DNA of 64,000 nt. Origin: Bog-473 sp963777485 (GTDB lineage Bacteria; Actinomycetota; Acidimicrobiia; Acidimicrobiales; RAAP-2). The translations under genes were made by a program, and so were the position numbers. The stretch is from positions 806,001-870,000 of the forward strand of contig CAVZQP010000001.1 in NCBI GenBank assembly GCA_963777485.1. Reading direction: 5' to 3'. This document shows, in pieces, positions 52,365-59,255 of the stretch; the stretch's first letter is position 1, and each line of letters opens with the position of its first letter. The notes beneath the pieces are model-generated. The model was not told where the DNA came from. It did not search any database and saw only the letters and a program-made list of their open reading frames with translations.

Positions 52365-52580
52365 GTGAGCAGAGACATAGAAACCAGAGGCGAGGGCAAG
52401 ACCCCGATGACCTTCACCCACGCAGTCGCCATGACCGTGGTGGGGGTGGTGGGCATCCTGATCGCCTTCTGGATCTTGAGCAGCCTCGCGGGCATCTTCC
52501 TCTTCTTCGTGAAGGTGGCCGTGATCATCGCTGCCATCGCGGCGGTGTTCTGGGTTGTCTCCCGCCTGCGGCACCACTAG
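52365..52580 (+). CDS. Small membrane protein of unknown function
   Basis: 71-residue protein with a polar N-terminus (SRDIETRGEGKTP) and two closely spaced hydrophobic segments (about residues 18-38, AVAMTVVGVVGILIAFWILS, and 44-64, FFVKVAVIIAAIAAVFWVVS), ending RLRHH. Not recognised. GTG 52365 is supported by TAGCAT 7 nt upstream. Divergent from glnD. Confidence 0.65.
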   Translation: MSRDIETRGEGKTPMTFTHAVAMTVVGVVGILIAFWILSSLAGIFLFFVKVAVIIAAIAAVFWVVSRLRHH

Positions 52581-52674
52581 CCGGTCGCGCGGGAGCCAGA
52601 TTTCACCGGACCGGCAGAGGCTGGGGCCGGGCGAGAGGTGCCGTTAGGCTGGCCGCCCTGCCGCAGAGAGGCGC

Positions 52675-52746
52675 GGCGGCGTGGCCGAGTGGTTTAGGCA
52701 GGGGCCTGCAAAGCCCCGTACGGCGGTTCGATTCCGCCCGCCGCCT
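52675..52746 (+). tRNA. tRNA-Cys (anticodon GCA)
   Basis: Acceptor stem GGCGGCG/CGCCGCC with U73 discriminator (Cys identity), D arm GCC...GGC, anticodon stem GGGGC/GCCCC around loop CTGCAAA (anticodon GCA at 52708-52710), and T arm GGCGG-TTCGATT-CCGCC. CCA is not encoded. TAGGCT (52645-52650), about 25 nt upstream, may be its -10. Confidence 0.96.
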
Positions 52747-53010
52747 CTTCATCGAGACATCTAGTGAGAGTGCACTTTGGGACGAGATGGCTCTTGTCGC
52801 ACTCAGGATGCATGCAACATCGAGGGCCCGTCCTTCTGGCTCGAGACGCTCAGCGGGTGTGGCGAACGGGTGCAGGTGCCGGTCGTTGGACGGCATCGAT
52901 GACGCCGTCGAGATACTCGGTTTTGGACAGGTCTCGGTGGCGCAGTCTGCTCAGAGTCGTGGCTCGCCGCTGGAGGCGGTCACCCAGTACATCGAGAGAC
53001 TGGGGGCCCG
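52747..53010. other. Non-coding or decayed stretch after tRNA-Cys
   Basis: No convincing gene. A hairpin ACGAGA-TGGC-TCTTGT with an outer AGTGC/GCACT lies just after the tRNA. Around 52890-53059 a plus-strand frame reads IDDAVEILGFGQVSVAQSAQ and TQYIERLGARYEIED, faintly like the end of an XRE-type antitoxin, but it lacks a helix-turn-helix start and runs into the next gene antisense. Confidence 0.4.
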
Positions 53011-53559
53011 TTATGAAATAGAAGACTGGTATACGAGGTACAACACCCCATTGTCGTAGGTTGCACTGTGCGCCAGCGACCACTGGGTGGGCGGGTTGTC
53101 AGGGAACAGTCGCGGCCCAATACCTCGTGTGACGGGATACACGAACAGGTGGAGCTCATCGAGTAAGCCGTCGGCGATCAGGGCACGTACGAGCGTGGAG
53201 CTGCCGCTCACGTAGATACCGCCGTCAACTTCGGCTTTGACCTGGCGGATTGCTTCGGCGCTGTATGGGCCGGCGATCTTGGAGTTCTGCCAGGTTCCCT
53301 CCTTCATGGTGGAGGAGACGACGTACTTGGTGGACTCGTTCATGAACGGTGCACCTGGGTCTTCGTCAGCCGTGCGGGCCGACCAGGCCGGCTGGAACAT
53401 CTCGTAGGTGTTGCGGCCGAGCAGGATCGCATCACAGCTGGACATGAGATTTGCGATGTCCAGTCCCATAGACGGATCGAAGCCAAAGTCGAAAGTCCAG
53501 GTAGGAGCGTCGATCACGCCGTCGAGGCTCATGAACTCGTGTACTCGGATCGTGCCCAT
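53011..53559 (-). CDS. Dihydrofolate reductase-family (RibD C-terminal-like) protein
   Basis: 182-residue protein beginning MGTIRVHEFMSLDGVIDAPT, then LLGRNTYEMF, TKYVVSSTMKEGTWQNSKI, GGIYVSGSSTLVRALIADGL, DELHLFVYPVTRGIGPRLFP: the pattern of the YyaP/YwjB-like RibD_C family, NADPH-binding reductases of unknown substrate. AAAGGAAC precedes ATG 53559. The gene lies 116 bp after the ECF42 sigma gene on the same strand and has its own copy of the proposed ECF42 promoter, so it is a likely member of that regulon. Confidence 0.87.
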   Translation of the reverse strand: MGTIRVHEFMSLDGVIDAPTWTFDFGFDPSMGLDIANLMSSCDAILLGRNTYEMFQPAWSARTADEDPGAPFMNESTKYVVSSTMKEGTWQNSKIAGPYSAEAIRQVKAEVDGGIYVSGSSTLVRALIADGLLDELHLFVYPVTRGIGPRLFPDNPPTQWSLAHSATYDNGVLYLVYQSSIS

Positions 53560-53611
53560 GGTTGGTAGTTCCTTTCGGGTTGCGGCGGCGAATCGTTCGC
53601 CTCTCAACCTC

Positions 53612-53639
53612 TCCACGAACGGCCACCCCAAAATCGACA
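53612..53639 (-). promoter_or_regulatory. Proposed ECF42 sigma promoter of the RibD/DHFR-like gene
   Basis: On the minus strand TGTCGATTT (53639-53631), 9 bp, CGTTCGTGGA (53621-53612). The same two blocks with the same 9-bp gap occur before the DUF6069 gene. I recall TGTCGA as the reported -35 core for ECF42. The start codon is 52 nt downstream. Confidence 0.72.
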
Positions 53640-53675
53640 CGGGAGGGTCAGAGAGGTTTCGGATTGGCCATGCCC

Positions 53676-54923
53676 TCACCGGGCGGCGGCCCGTTGCCGC
53701 ACGAGGAAGTCGCGTTCGACGGAATTGATGGTGAGTTCGATGGCTCGGTCGTAAGCGGCATCTGCCTCCTCCTGTAAGCCGGCGCGTGCGAGCAGGTCAG
53801 CGCGGACGGCGTGATAGGGCTGATAGTTGTCGAGAGACGCCGGGTCGATCTCGCCGAGAGCGACGAGCCCTACGGAGGGACCGTGACATTCCGCGAGCGC
53901 GACCGACCGGTTCAGGGCAACGACCGGGGTGGGACGGAGAGCGTAGAGCTGGTCATAGAGAGCGATGACCTGGGACCAGTCGGTGGCGTCGGCAGTGAGC
54001 GCGTCGGCGTGGACCGCCGCTATCGCTGCCTGGATCTGGAACGGGCCGGGCTGATTGCGGCGCAGGCAGGAGCGCACGAGCTCGTGGCCCTCACCAATCA
54101 GTTCTCGGTTCCATCGGGTCCGATCCTGGTCGGCAAGACGCACCATCATTCCGTCGGTAGCGATGCGGGCCGAACGGCGGGACTCCGTGAGCAACATCAG
54201 GGCGAGCAGTCCGACGGCTTCTGGTTCGTCGGGCATCAGGTCGACGAGGGTCCGCCCGACCCGAATGGCTTCAGTCGACAGGTCCTTTCTCGTAAGTGTT
54301 CCTCCGGATGTGGCGGTGTGCCCTTCGGTGTAGATGAGGTAGATGGCGGCGAGAACCGCATGGAGACGGTCCGGGAGTTCGGCCGCTCGAGGTATGCGAT
54401 ATGAGGCGTGGTTGTCGTGGAGTTTGCGTTTGGCCCGGACGATCCTTTGCGCCATCGTCGCGTCTGGGACCACGAAGGCCTTGGCGATCTCGTCGGTCTC
54501 GAGGCCGCCAAGTAGGCGGAGGATAAGGGCGACCTGGGCATCGGCGGCCAGGGCGGGGTGAGCGCAGAGAAACATGAGACGGAGTTGATCGTCCGCGACG
54601 ACGTCGACGAGGTCGTCGAGTCGGCCGAGTTCGGGATCGGAGTCAGGGTCCATGTTCTCTGTGTGGAGACGGTGAGCGGCGAGATGCCGCTCACCACGAG
54701 TTGATTCGCGGCGGATTCGGTCGATGGCGCGATTGCGGGCGGTCGTGGTGATCCAACCACCGGGGTTGGGTGGCATCCCCATGCGGGGCCATTGCTCGGC
54801 GGCGATCACGAACGCCTCCGCCACGGCGTCCTGGGCGAGGTCGATGTCACCGAGGACCCGGATCAAGGTGGCGGTGCAGCGGCCCGCTTCCCGCCGGAAG
54901 ACCTCGTCGAGAGCATCCGTCAC
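53676..54923 (-). CDS. ECF42-type RNA polymerase sigma factor with TPR-like C-terminal extension (DUF6596)
   Basis: 415-residue sigma factor. Region 2 is in AQDAVAEAFVIAAEQWPRMG and GGWITTTARNRAIDRIRRES; region 4 in ALILRLLGGLETDEIAKAFV and ATMAQRIVRAKRKL. A long C-terminal helical extension (IYLIYTEGHTATSGG, LMLLTESRRSAR, ALNRSVALAE, AVRADLLARAG) is characteristic of the ECF42 group, which works without a classical anti-sigma factor and is linked to DGPF/YCII proteins. Here it overlaps the DGPF gene by 4 bp. Likely to recognise the two repeated promoters at 53612 and 55774. Confidence 0.92.
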   Translation of the reverse strand: MTDALDEVFRREAGRCTATLIRVLGDIDLAQDAVAEAFVIAAEQWPRMGMPPNPGGWITTTARNRAIDRIRRESTRGERHLAAHRLHTENMDPDSDPELGRLDDLVDVVADDQLRLMFLCAHPALAADAQVALILRLLGGLETDEIAKAFVVPDATMAQRIVRAKRKLHDNHASYRIPRAAELPDRLHAVLAAIYLIYTEGHTATSGGTLTRKDLSTEAIRVGRTLVDLMPDEPEAVGLLALMLLTESRRSARIATDGMMVRLADQDRTRWNRELIGEGHELVRSCLRRNQPGPFQIQAAIAAVHADALTADATDWSQVIALYDQLYALRPTPVVALNRSVALAECHGPSVGLVALGEIDPASLDNYQPYHAVRADLLARAGLQEEADAAYDRAIELTINSVERDFLVRQRAAAR

Positions 54924-55267
54924 CCTTGGGCGGGCCGAACCTCGACCGGTCCATCAGAGGCGGCGGCGGCTTTGCCGGCCCAATCCAGGGCGGCATCGAG
55001 ATCGGTGGCTTCGATCATCCAGAATCCGCCCATTTGTTCCTTGGTCTCGGCATAGGGACCGTCGGTCATCGATACATCTCCACCCGAGGACCGCACGACG
55101 GTGGCCGATGCCGAAGGGTGCAGGCCGGCCGCGAACACCCACGCGCCTGCCTTCTGCAGCTCCTCATTGAACGCTCCGACCTGGGCGGCTCGGAGCTGAG
55201 CATCAGGGCTGGAGAAGTCGACCTCGTAGGTGTCGTCGTGCCAAACGGAGATCATGTATTGCGGCAT
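54920..55267 (-). CDS. YCII/DGPF-domain protein
   Basis: 115-residue protein starting MPQYMISVWHDDTYE with the DGPF motif DGPYAETKEQMGGFWMIEA that names the family. Such ferredoxin-like proteins are the standard partners of ECF42 sigma factors; their biochemical role is not known. AAGGAG precedes ATG 55267. It lies 35 bp after the DUF6069 gene and overlaps the sigma gene (ATGA). Confidence 0.92.
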   Translation of the reverse strand: MPQYMISVWHDDTYEVDFSSPDAQLRAAQVGAFNEELQKAGAWVFAAGLHPSASATVVRSSGGDVSMTDGPYAETKEQMGGFWMIEATDLDAALDWAGKAAAASDGPVEVRPAQG

Positions 55268-55302
55268 TTTGGGAACTCCTTCTTGGTAGGGATCGAGTTG
55301 GG

Positions 55303-55725
55303 TCAATTGGCACGTAGTGCGAGCACCGGAACAATGATCGCAGCCGCAACCAGGTGCAGTGCGACTAGGGCGAACTTGCTGGAGCCCGTGTCAGCAAAGG
55401 CCACCGGGGCGGCACAGGAGAGCGCAGTGAGCCCAATGGTCATCTGGATGAACCGCCCATGCGGGTCAGAGCTCCGCCGGTTCAGCACCGCAAGGAGCAC
55501 TCCGCCAATGACCGCTCCGACAATGGTGATCTGGGCGAAGGCGGCGAGCGGGATGTCGCCGTGCACGGCCAGCGGAACTCCTGCAGCCCGCAGCGCAGCC
55601 GCCCCGGCAGTGGTGGCTATGCCGGCCAAGACCCCGACCGAGGCGGTGGCCCGTGGAATGGTGCTGGTCAGTCGGGATCGGGGGTCGTTGACGGTGATGG
55701 CAGAGGGGGTGGTGACATTGGACAT
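55303..55725 (-). CDS. DUF6069-type four-helix membrane protein
   Basis: 140-residue membrane protein with four hydrophobic segments (ASVGVLAGIATTAGAAALRA, FAQITIVGAVIGGVLLAVLN, MTIGLTALSCAAPVAFA, FALVALHLVAAAIIVPVLAL), the pattern of DUF6069 proteins of actinobacteria. AGGGAG precedes ATG 55725. It is the first gene of the group DUF6069-DGPF-ECF42 and follows the proposed ECF42 promoter at 55774-55801, which would make the sigma gene autoregulated. Confidence 0.83.
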   Translation of the reverse strand: MSNVTTPSAITVNDPRSRLTSTIPRATASVGVLAGIATTAGAAALRAAGVPLAVHGDIPLAAFAQITIVGAVIGGVLLAVLNRRSSDPHGRFIQMTIGLTALSCAAPVAFADTGSSKFALVALHLVAAAIIVPVLALRAN

Positions 55726-55773
55726 GGTTGGTCTCCCTTCGTTGCGGCGATGCTCTCTGCACCGCTCACCGTG

Positions 55774-55801
55774 TCCACGAACGACCGGTGGCAAATCGAC
55801 A
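55774..55801 (-). promoter_or_regulatory. Proposed ECF42 sigma promoter of the DUF6069-DGPF-sigma operon
   Basis: Minus-strand TGTCGATTT (55801-55793), 9 bp, CGTTCGTGGA (55783-55774), identical in both blocks and spacing to the element at 53612-53639. The spacers differ, so this is a conserved functional motif and not a simple duplication. Confidence 0.75.
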
Positions 55802-56160
55802 CCCAAATTCAAGATTCTTCGGCGCCCGAGTCGCGGCAAGCTGACACCCCCTTCGCCACTGGTCTCCAGCATCACGAATCGGTCGAGGTCGCTCCCTGCC
55901 AGCGTCGTTCCCCGTCGTGGGCACCGGCGAAATACGAGGGGAACTTGGCTGTCTTCGGGTCGGTCGTCGCCTACGACGCGCGCCGGTAGACGAGAACGCG
56001 GTGGTTGCGACCGAAGTCGAGCGCCCGTGCTCAAAGCGAGCTTGGAGGGGGCAGCAGGTGGAAGAACAGCCTTCTCACCGTTCTCGGAGTTGCGATCATG
56101 GGCCGCATCGCTGTTGCACTGGTGAGTAAGCTTGCTCCACAACACTGAGAGAAGGCCCGC
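55802..56160. other. Intergenic stretch without recognisable gene
   Basis: About 360 bp between the ECF42 promoter and the next plus-strand gene. I see no convincing frame, RNA or repeat, only GAGAAGG at 56147-56153 as ribosome-binding site for the following gene. Confidence 0.5.
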
Positions 56161-56430
56161 GTGAAGAAACTGGCGAAGCTGTCCTGGCGGGCTAGAGGCT
56201 ATGCGGGCACGTGTATCGCCGAGGTTGACCAGCCGATTCGAGGGTATCGGGTCACCACAAAGTACCTGCCCAGTCGTCCCGCGGATTCGGGACACGTTGG
56301 AGCCACTACACCATTGGTCTCATGGATATCTTTCGACGGGGACGTCTATTGGGTGCGGCTCGCAGCCGCGATCGGATGGCCGCGTACGATCCGGGTGACT
56401 CAGAGTGACGTTGAGGGAGTGCGGAAGTAG
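56161..56430 (+). CDS. Small hypothetical protein
   Basis: 89-residue product of unknown function, basic N-terminus (MKKLAKLSWRARGY) and a central beta-like segment (TPLVSWISFDGDVYWVRLAA). GAGAAGG lies 7 nt before GTG 56161, which argues for a real gene, but no family is recognised and the surroundings are poor in genes. Codon use is less GC-biased than in the core genes. Confidence 0.45.
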   Translation: MKKLAKLSWRARGYAGTCIAEVDQPIRGYRVTTKYLPSRPADSGHVGATTPLVSWISFDGDVYWVRLAAAIGWPRTIRVTQSDVEGVRK

Positions 56431-56666
56431 ATCTGGCCTCGTTCAGCTCCATGGCGTGACGAACCCACCACGCACTGGATTGTCGATTCACTGAGCCGGA
56501 TGAGTTCGCGTAGTCCCGTTGGCATCGCGAGGTTGCCAAGGCACGCCCAGCCGGAAACCAGCGCCCGGCCCATGACGGAGCGTCGCCGCAGTGGGTGCCC
56601 GGCGTTGCCTGCAGTAGACCACGATGAAATGCATCTACTAAAGGTTAAGGGTCCGGAGCGGGCGTT

Positions 56667-57431
56667 TTAGGTACTGCTTCGATTGTCGAGCAACAGGTCG
56701 AGCTTCTCTTGGGCCCGGGATGCCACCTCGTAGGCCCTCGTCGCCCGGCGTGTGGCGACGGACAGTGCAGCTCGCAATCGATTGAGGTCGGCTTCGGCCG
56801 CGTTCACCGCTCGCTGTGCGTTTTCGACTTCGGTAGCAGCCAGCGTGGCCTCGTTTTGTGCATGTTCCAGGTTGTGTTTTGCCTTGGCCGTTTCGGGGCT
56901 GTGCTTCGCACGATCAGAAGCTCGTGACCGCGCTGTTGAGGTCCGGACGTTCGCGTCAGCGCCAAAACCGAGACCCGAATAGTGCAACCCGGTCGTCAGG
57001 CATCCCTCGCGGAGGGATTGGGCACTGTTCGGGTCCGAAAATGCTGCGTCGAGGGTGGCCTTGACATCGAGTTCCGTCGCCTCGGAGACCAGTTGTCGTT
57101 CCTGCTTTGCGATGGATCGTGCCTGACGGAGAAGACGCCCGACCACGTCCTGTTTCTCATTCGAAGCGCTCCGGATCCGCTCTCCATCCACATCTCTCGT
57201 GGAGCGCAGGGCGTCACCGAGTCCGATCAGCCGTTCGACGTCCAACGACTGTTCCCGGCTGAGCTTGTTGGCCAACCAGGCCCCGGTTGACGGTTTACGC
57301 AGCTTCTTGAGGCTGTTGGCGAGCTCCCGATCACCTGCCTGGCGTGCCTCGGAGACCCGTGCGTCGCGGGCGGCGATGAATGCCGCCGGGTTTAGCCCGT
57401 AGAGCTCTTCGGAGACGCCGGCAAGGTCCAC
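56667..57431 (-). CDS. Conserved hypothetical coiled-coil protein
   Basis: 254-residue cytoplasmic protein. The N-terminus LYGLNPAAFIAARDARVSEA, followed by RELANSLKKLRKPSTGAWLA, belongs to an uncharacterised actinobacterial family that I recognise by this motif. The C-terminal half, from about residue 165, is a long Ala/Glu/Arg coiled coil (KAKHNLEHAQNEATLAATEV and onward). GTG 57431 is taken as start; an in-frame start lies 15 codons further up. Function unknown. Confidence 0.72.
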   Translation of the reverse strand: MDLAGVSEELYGLNPAAFIAARDARVSEARQAGDRELANSLKKLRKPSTGAWLANKLSREQSLDVERLIGLGDALRSTRDVDGERIRSASNEKQDVVGRLLRQARSIAKQERQLVSEATELDVKATLDAAFSDPNSAQSLREGCLTTGLHYSGLGFGADANVRTSTARSRASDRAKHSPETAKAKHNLEHAQNEATLAATEVENAQRAVNAAEADLNRLRAALSVATRRATRAYEVASRAQEKLDLLLDNRSST

Positions 57432-57487
57432 AGGCCCAAGTCTGCCCGGACCGCTGTGACCGTGCCTAAGGCGCAAGGAACTTTCGG

Positions 57488-57516
57488 TTGACGTTCTTAT
57501 TCGACGGACACAGACT
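57488..57516 (+). promoter_or_regulatory. Candidate promoter (TTGACG-17-CAGACT)
   Basis: TTGACG (57488-57493), a 17-bp spacer and CAGACT (57511-57516) fit a sigma-70-type promoter whose start, near 57523, lies downstream of GTG 57520; this favours ATG 57550 as start of the next gene. Confidence 0.5.
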
Positions 57517-57549
57517 GAAGTGGACGGCTCTTGGCGAGGCGGGTACCCG

Positions 57550-58773
57550 ATGCCGGATACTCAGAAGACCACTGCATTCACGGTCTCATTCGACGATGCC
57601 GCGCGAGCCCTTCGCACCGGGTGGATCGTGGCGGAACTGCGCGGCCGCCTGAATCCGGACTGCGCACACTTCTCGTGGGAAGGATCTCCCGAACCACCGA
57701 CACTCCTCCTCGATGCTGCGAACGAACGCAGCCCCGTCGAGGCCCAAATTGAGGCAACCAAGGTTCTCTCAACTCTCGGGAAGAGCGCACTCATCCGGGT
57801 TGGCATAAATACCATCAGTCGTTCCAACAAGTGGGGCGGCATTCCGACCGTGACCCCGGCGGTGGCGGATATCTCCGACCTTCTTCGGTATTTGGTCTGT
57901 CGTTTGATCTATGCCCGACTGATTGTGGCCCATGCGAACGACCCTGACATCGAGCCGGACGTGCATGCGACGCTCTCGACCGCTCCGATCGACGCAGACG
58001 ACCCGATCGATCAAGACGTGTGGTGGTCGCGGATCGAGTGGCTCCTGTGGGCTTGGGACGAAGGGCTTCAGGATCAACTGGCAGCGGGAAACTTTGGAAC
58101 GGCCAGCGCTTATCAGTTGGGACGGGGTTTGTCCGAGTGTTATTGGGCAATGACCCCGCCGAAGACTTTGGAAGAGTACGAGGCACCCTGGAACTTCCTC
58201 CTGGGGCCGAACCGGGTAACCGCCTTCCATGATCTTTTGAGGCGGCTCGGGCCGGTCTTCAGCAACTACGCCGCTGGCGGGGTCGAATTCAGCGTCACGG
58301 AATGGGCCAAGGTGGCGATGGCGCCAGCCTCCTACGACCGGGCGGATTTGGCCGTCGCACAGCAGGTCGCAGTGTGGCGGGACCTTCTGGTCACGGGGCG
58401 GGATCCATTGACGCTTGTTGAATCCAAGAGGTTAGAGACGGTCGCCAGGGACCCGAGACCGATCCTTAAGGCATTTGTTTGGGAGATTGTCGCTGCGCTC
58501 GCCATGGCAGCCCTATTCGGGCTGGCCCTGGCCTACTGGGGAGGGGCGACGAAGACCGTTCTTGCTGCGCTCGCGACGGTTGGGATCTCCATCAGCGCGA
58601 TCCTGAGTTGGATCAAGTCACGCGCGCAGTCCGTTGCCGCCCGTGTCGGCACTGCGGTGAACCAGTCGGTCGTCAACGACGCCGTCACGGTGCTGCCGAA
58701 ACCATCGAAGCCAACCGGATTCCGCGCACGTATCGAGCGAGTACGCCTTCCGCTCGATCCGCTCTTCTCGTAG
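57550..58773 (+). CDS. Hypothetical protein with two C-terminal membrane helices
   Basis: 407-residue protein of unknown function. The N-terminal part contains ALRTGWIVAELRGRLNP, a helix seen in some uncharacterised actinobacterial proteins; a long mixed cytoplasmic region rich in Trp follows. Near residues 310-350 are two hydrophobic helices in a hairpin (IVAALAMAALFGLALAYWGG and TVLAALATVGISISAILSWI), then a basic tail. Large soluble domain plus terminal membrane hairpin is a layout shared with some membrane-acting effectors, but nothing here proves such a role. AGGCGGG precedes ATG 57550; GTG 57520 is an alternative. Lower GC than the core genes suggests acquisition. Confidence 0.7.
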   Translation: MPDTQKTTAFTVSFDDAARALRTGWIVAELRGRLNPDCAHFSWEGSPEPPTLLLDAANERSPVEAQIEATKVLSTLGKSALIRVGINTISRSNKWGGIPTVTPAVADISDLLRYLVCRLIYARLIVAHANDPDIEPDVHATLSTAPIDADDPIDQDVWWSRIEWLLWAWDEGLQDQLAAGNFGTASAYQLGRGLSECYWAMTPPKTLEEYEAPWNFLLGPNRVTAFHDLLRRLGPVFSNYAAGGVEFSVTEWAKVAMAPASYDRADLAVAQQVAVWRDLLVTGRDPLTLVESKRLETVARDPRPILKAFVWEIVAALAMAALFGLALAYWGGATKTVLAALATVGISISAILSWIKSRAQSVAARVGTAVNQSVVNDAVTVLPKPSKPTGFRARIERVRLPLDPLFS

Positions 58774-58823
58774 AGAGAGATCCGGCGATCGCAGCTTGGC
58801 GAGGTCGAGAGGGCTTTGACCTG

Positions 58824-59234
58824 TCAGTCGGACGGCGAGGCGAGAAAGCTCAATCGCACCCGCCGGTCCGGGTTGTCGACATTGAGATCGACCAGTACGA
58901 GAGATTGCCAGGTGCCGAAAGCGACGCGGCCGTCGATGACGGGCAGTGTGACCGAAGGGCTGAGCAGAGCAGGGAGCAGGTGATCTGCCCCGTGACCGGG
59001 TGAGCCGTGGGAGTGGCCATACCGGTCGTCGCGGGGGAGGATCCGTTCCAGCGCGACCCGCAGGTCGTCTTCGGAACCGGAGCCGGTCTCCATCAGTGCG
59101 AGTCCGGCCGTCGCGTGAGGCACGAAGGCGTTGACGAGCCCGTCACCGAGGCCGGCACAGAACAGCTCGAGCTCGGGAGTCAGATCCACGATCTGGCGGC
59201 GGGACGTGTCGATGTCGACTTCGATCGAGTGCAT
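58824..59234 (-). CDS. YjbQ family protein (UPF0047)
   Basis: 136-residue protein of the widespread YjbQ family, which has weak thiamine-phosphate synthase activity in some members (known); physiological role unclear. Conserved elements are FVPHATAGLALMETGSG, the metal-binding His cluster RYGHSHGSPGHGADHL, and VAFGTWQSLVLVDLN. ATG 59234 is 21 bp after the GH92 gene on the same strand, so the two may share a transcript. Confidence 0.93.
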   Translation of the reverse strand: MHSIEVDIDTSRRQIVDLTPELELFCAGLGDGLVNAFVPHATAGLALMETGSGSEDDLRVALERILPRDDRYGHSHGSPGHGADHLLPALLSPSVTLPVIDGRVAFGTWQSLVLVDLNVDNPDRRVRLSFLASPSD

Positions 59235-59255
59235 GTCCCGGTCAGTCTGTCGGGC

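Noticed and set aside
52675..52746. tRNA-Cys as an attachment site of an integrated element
   Set aside because: No direct repeat of the tRNA 3' end and no integrase found in the following 11 kb.
52787..53059. Plus-strand 90-codon frame resembling an XRE antitoxin end
   Set aside because: Similarity is faint, there is no clear helix-turn-helix or ribosome-binding site, and it runs antisense into the RibD/DHFR-like gene.
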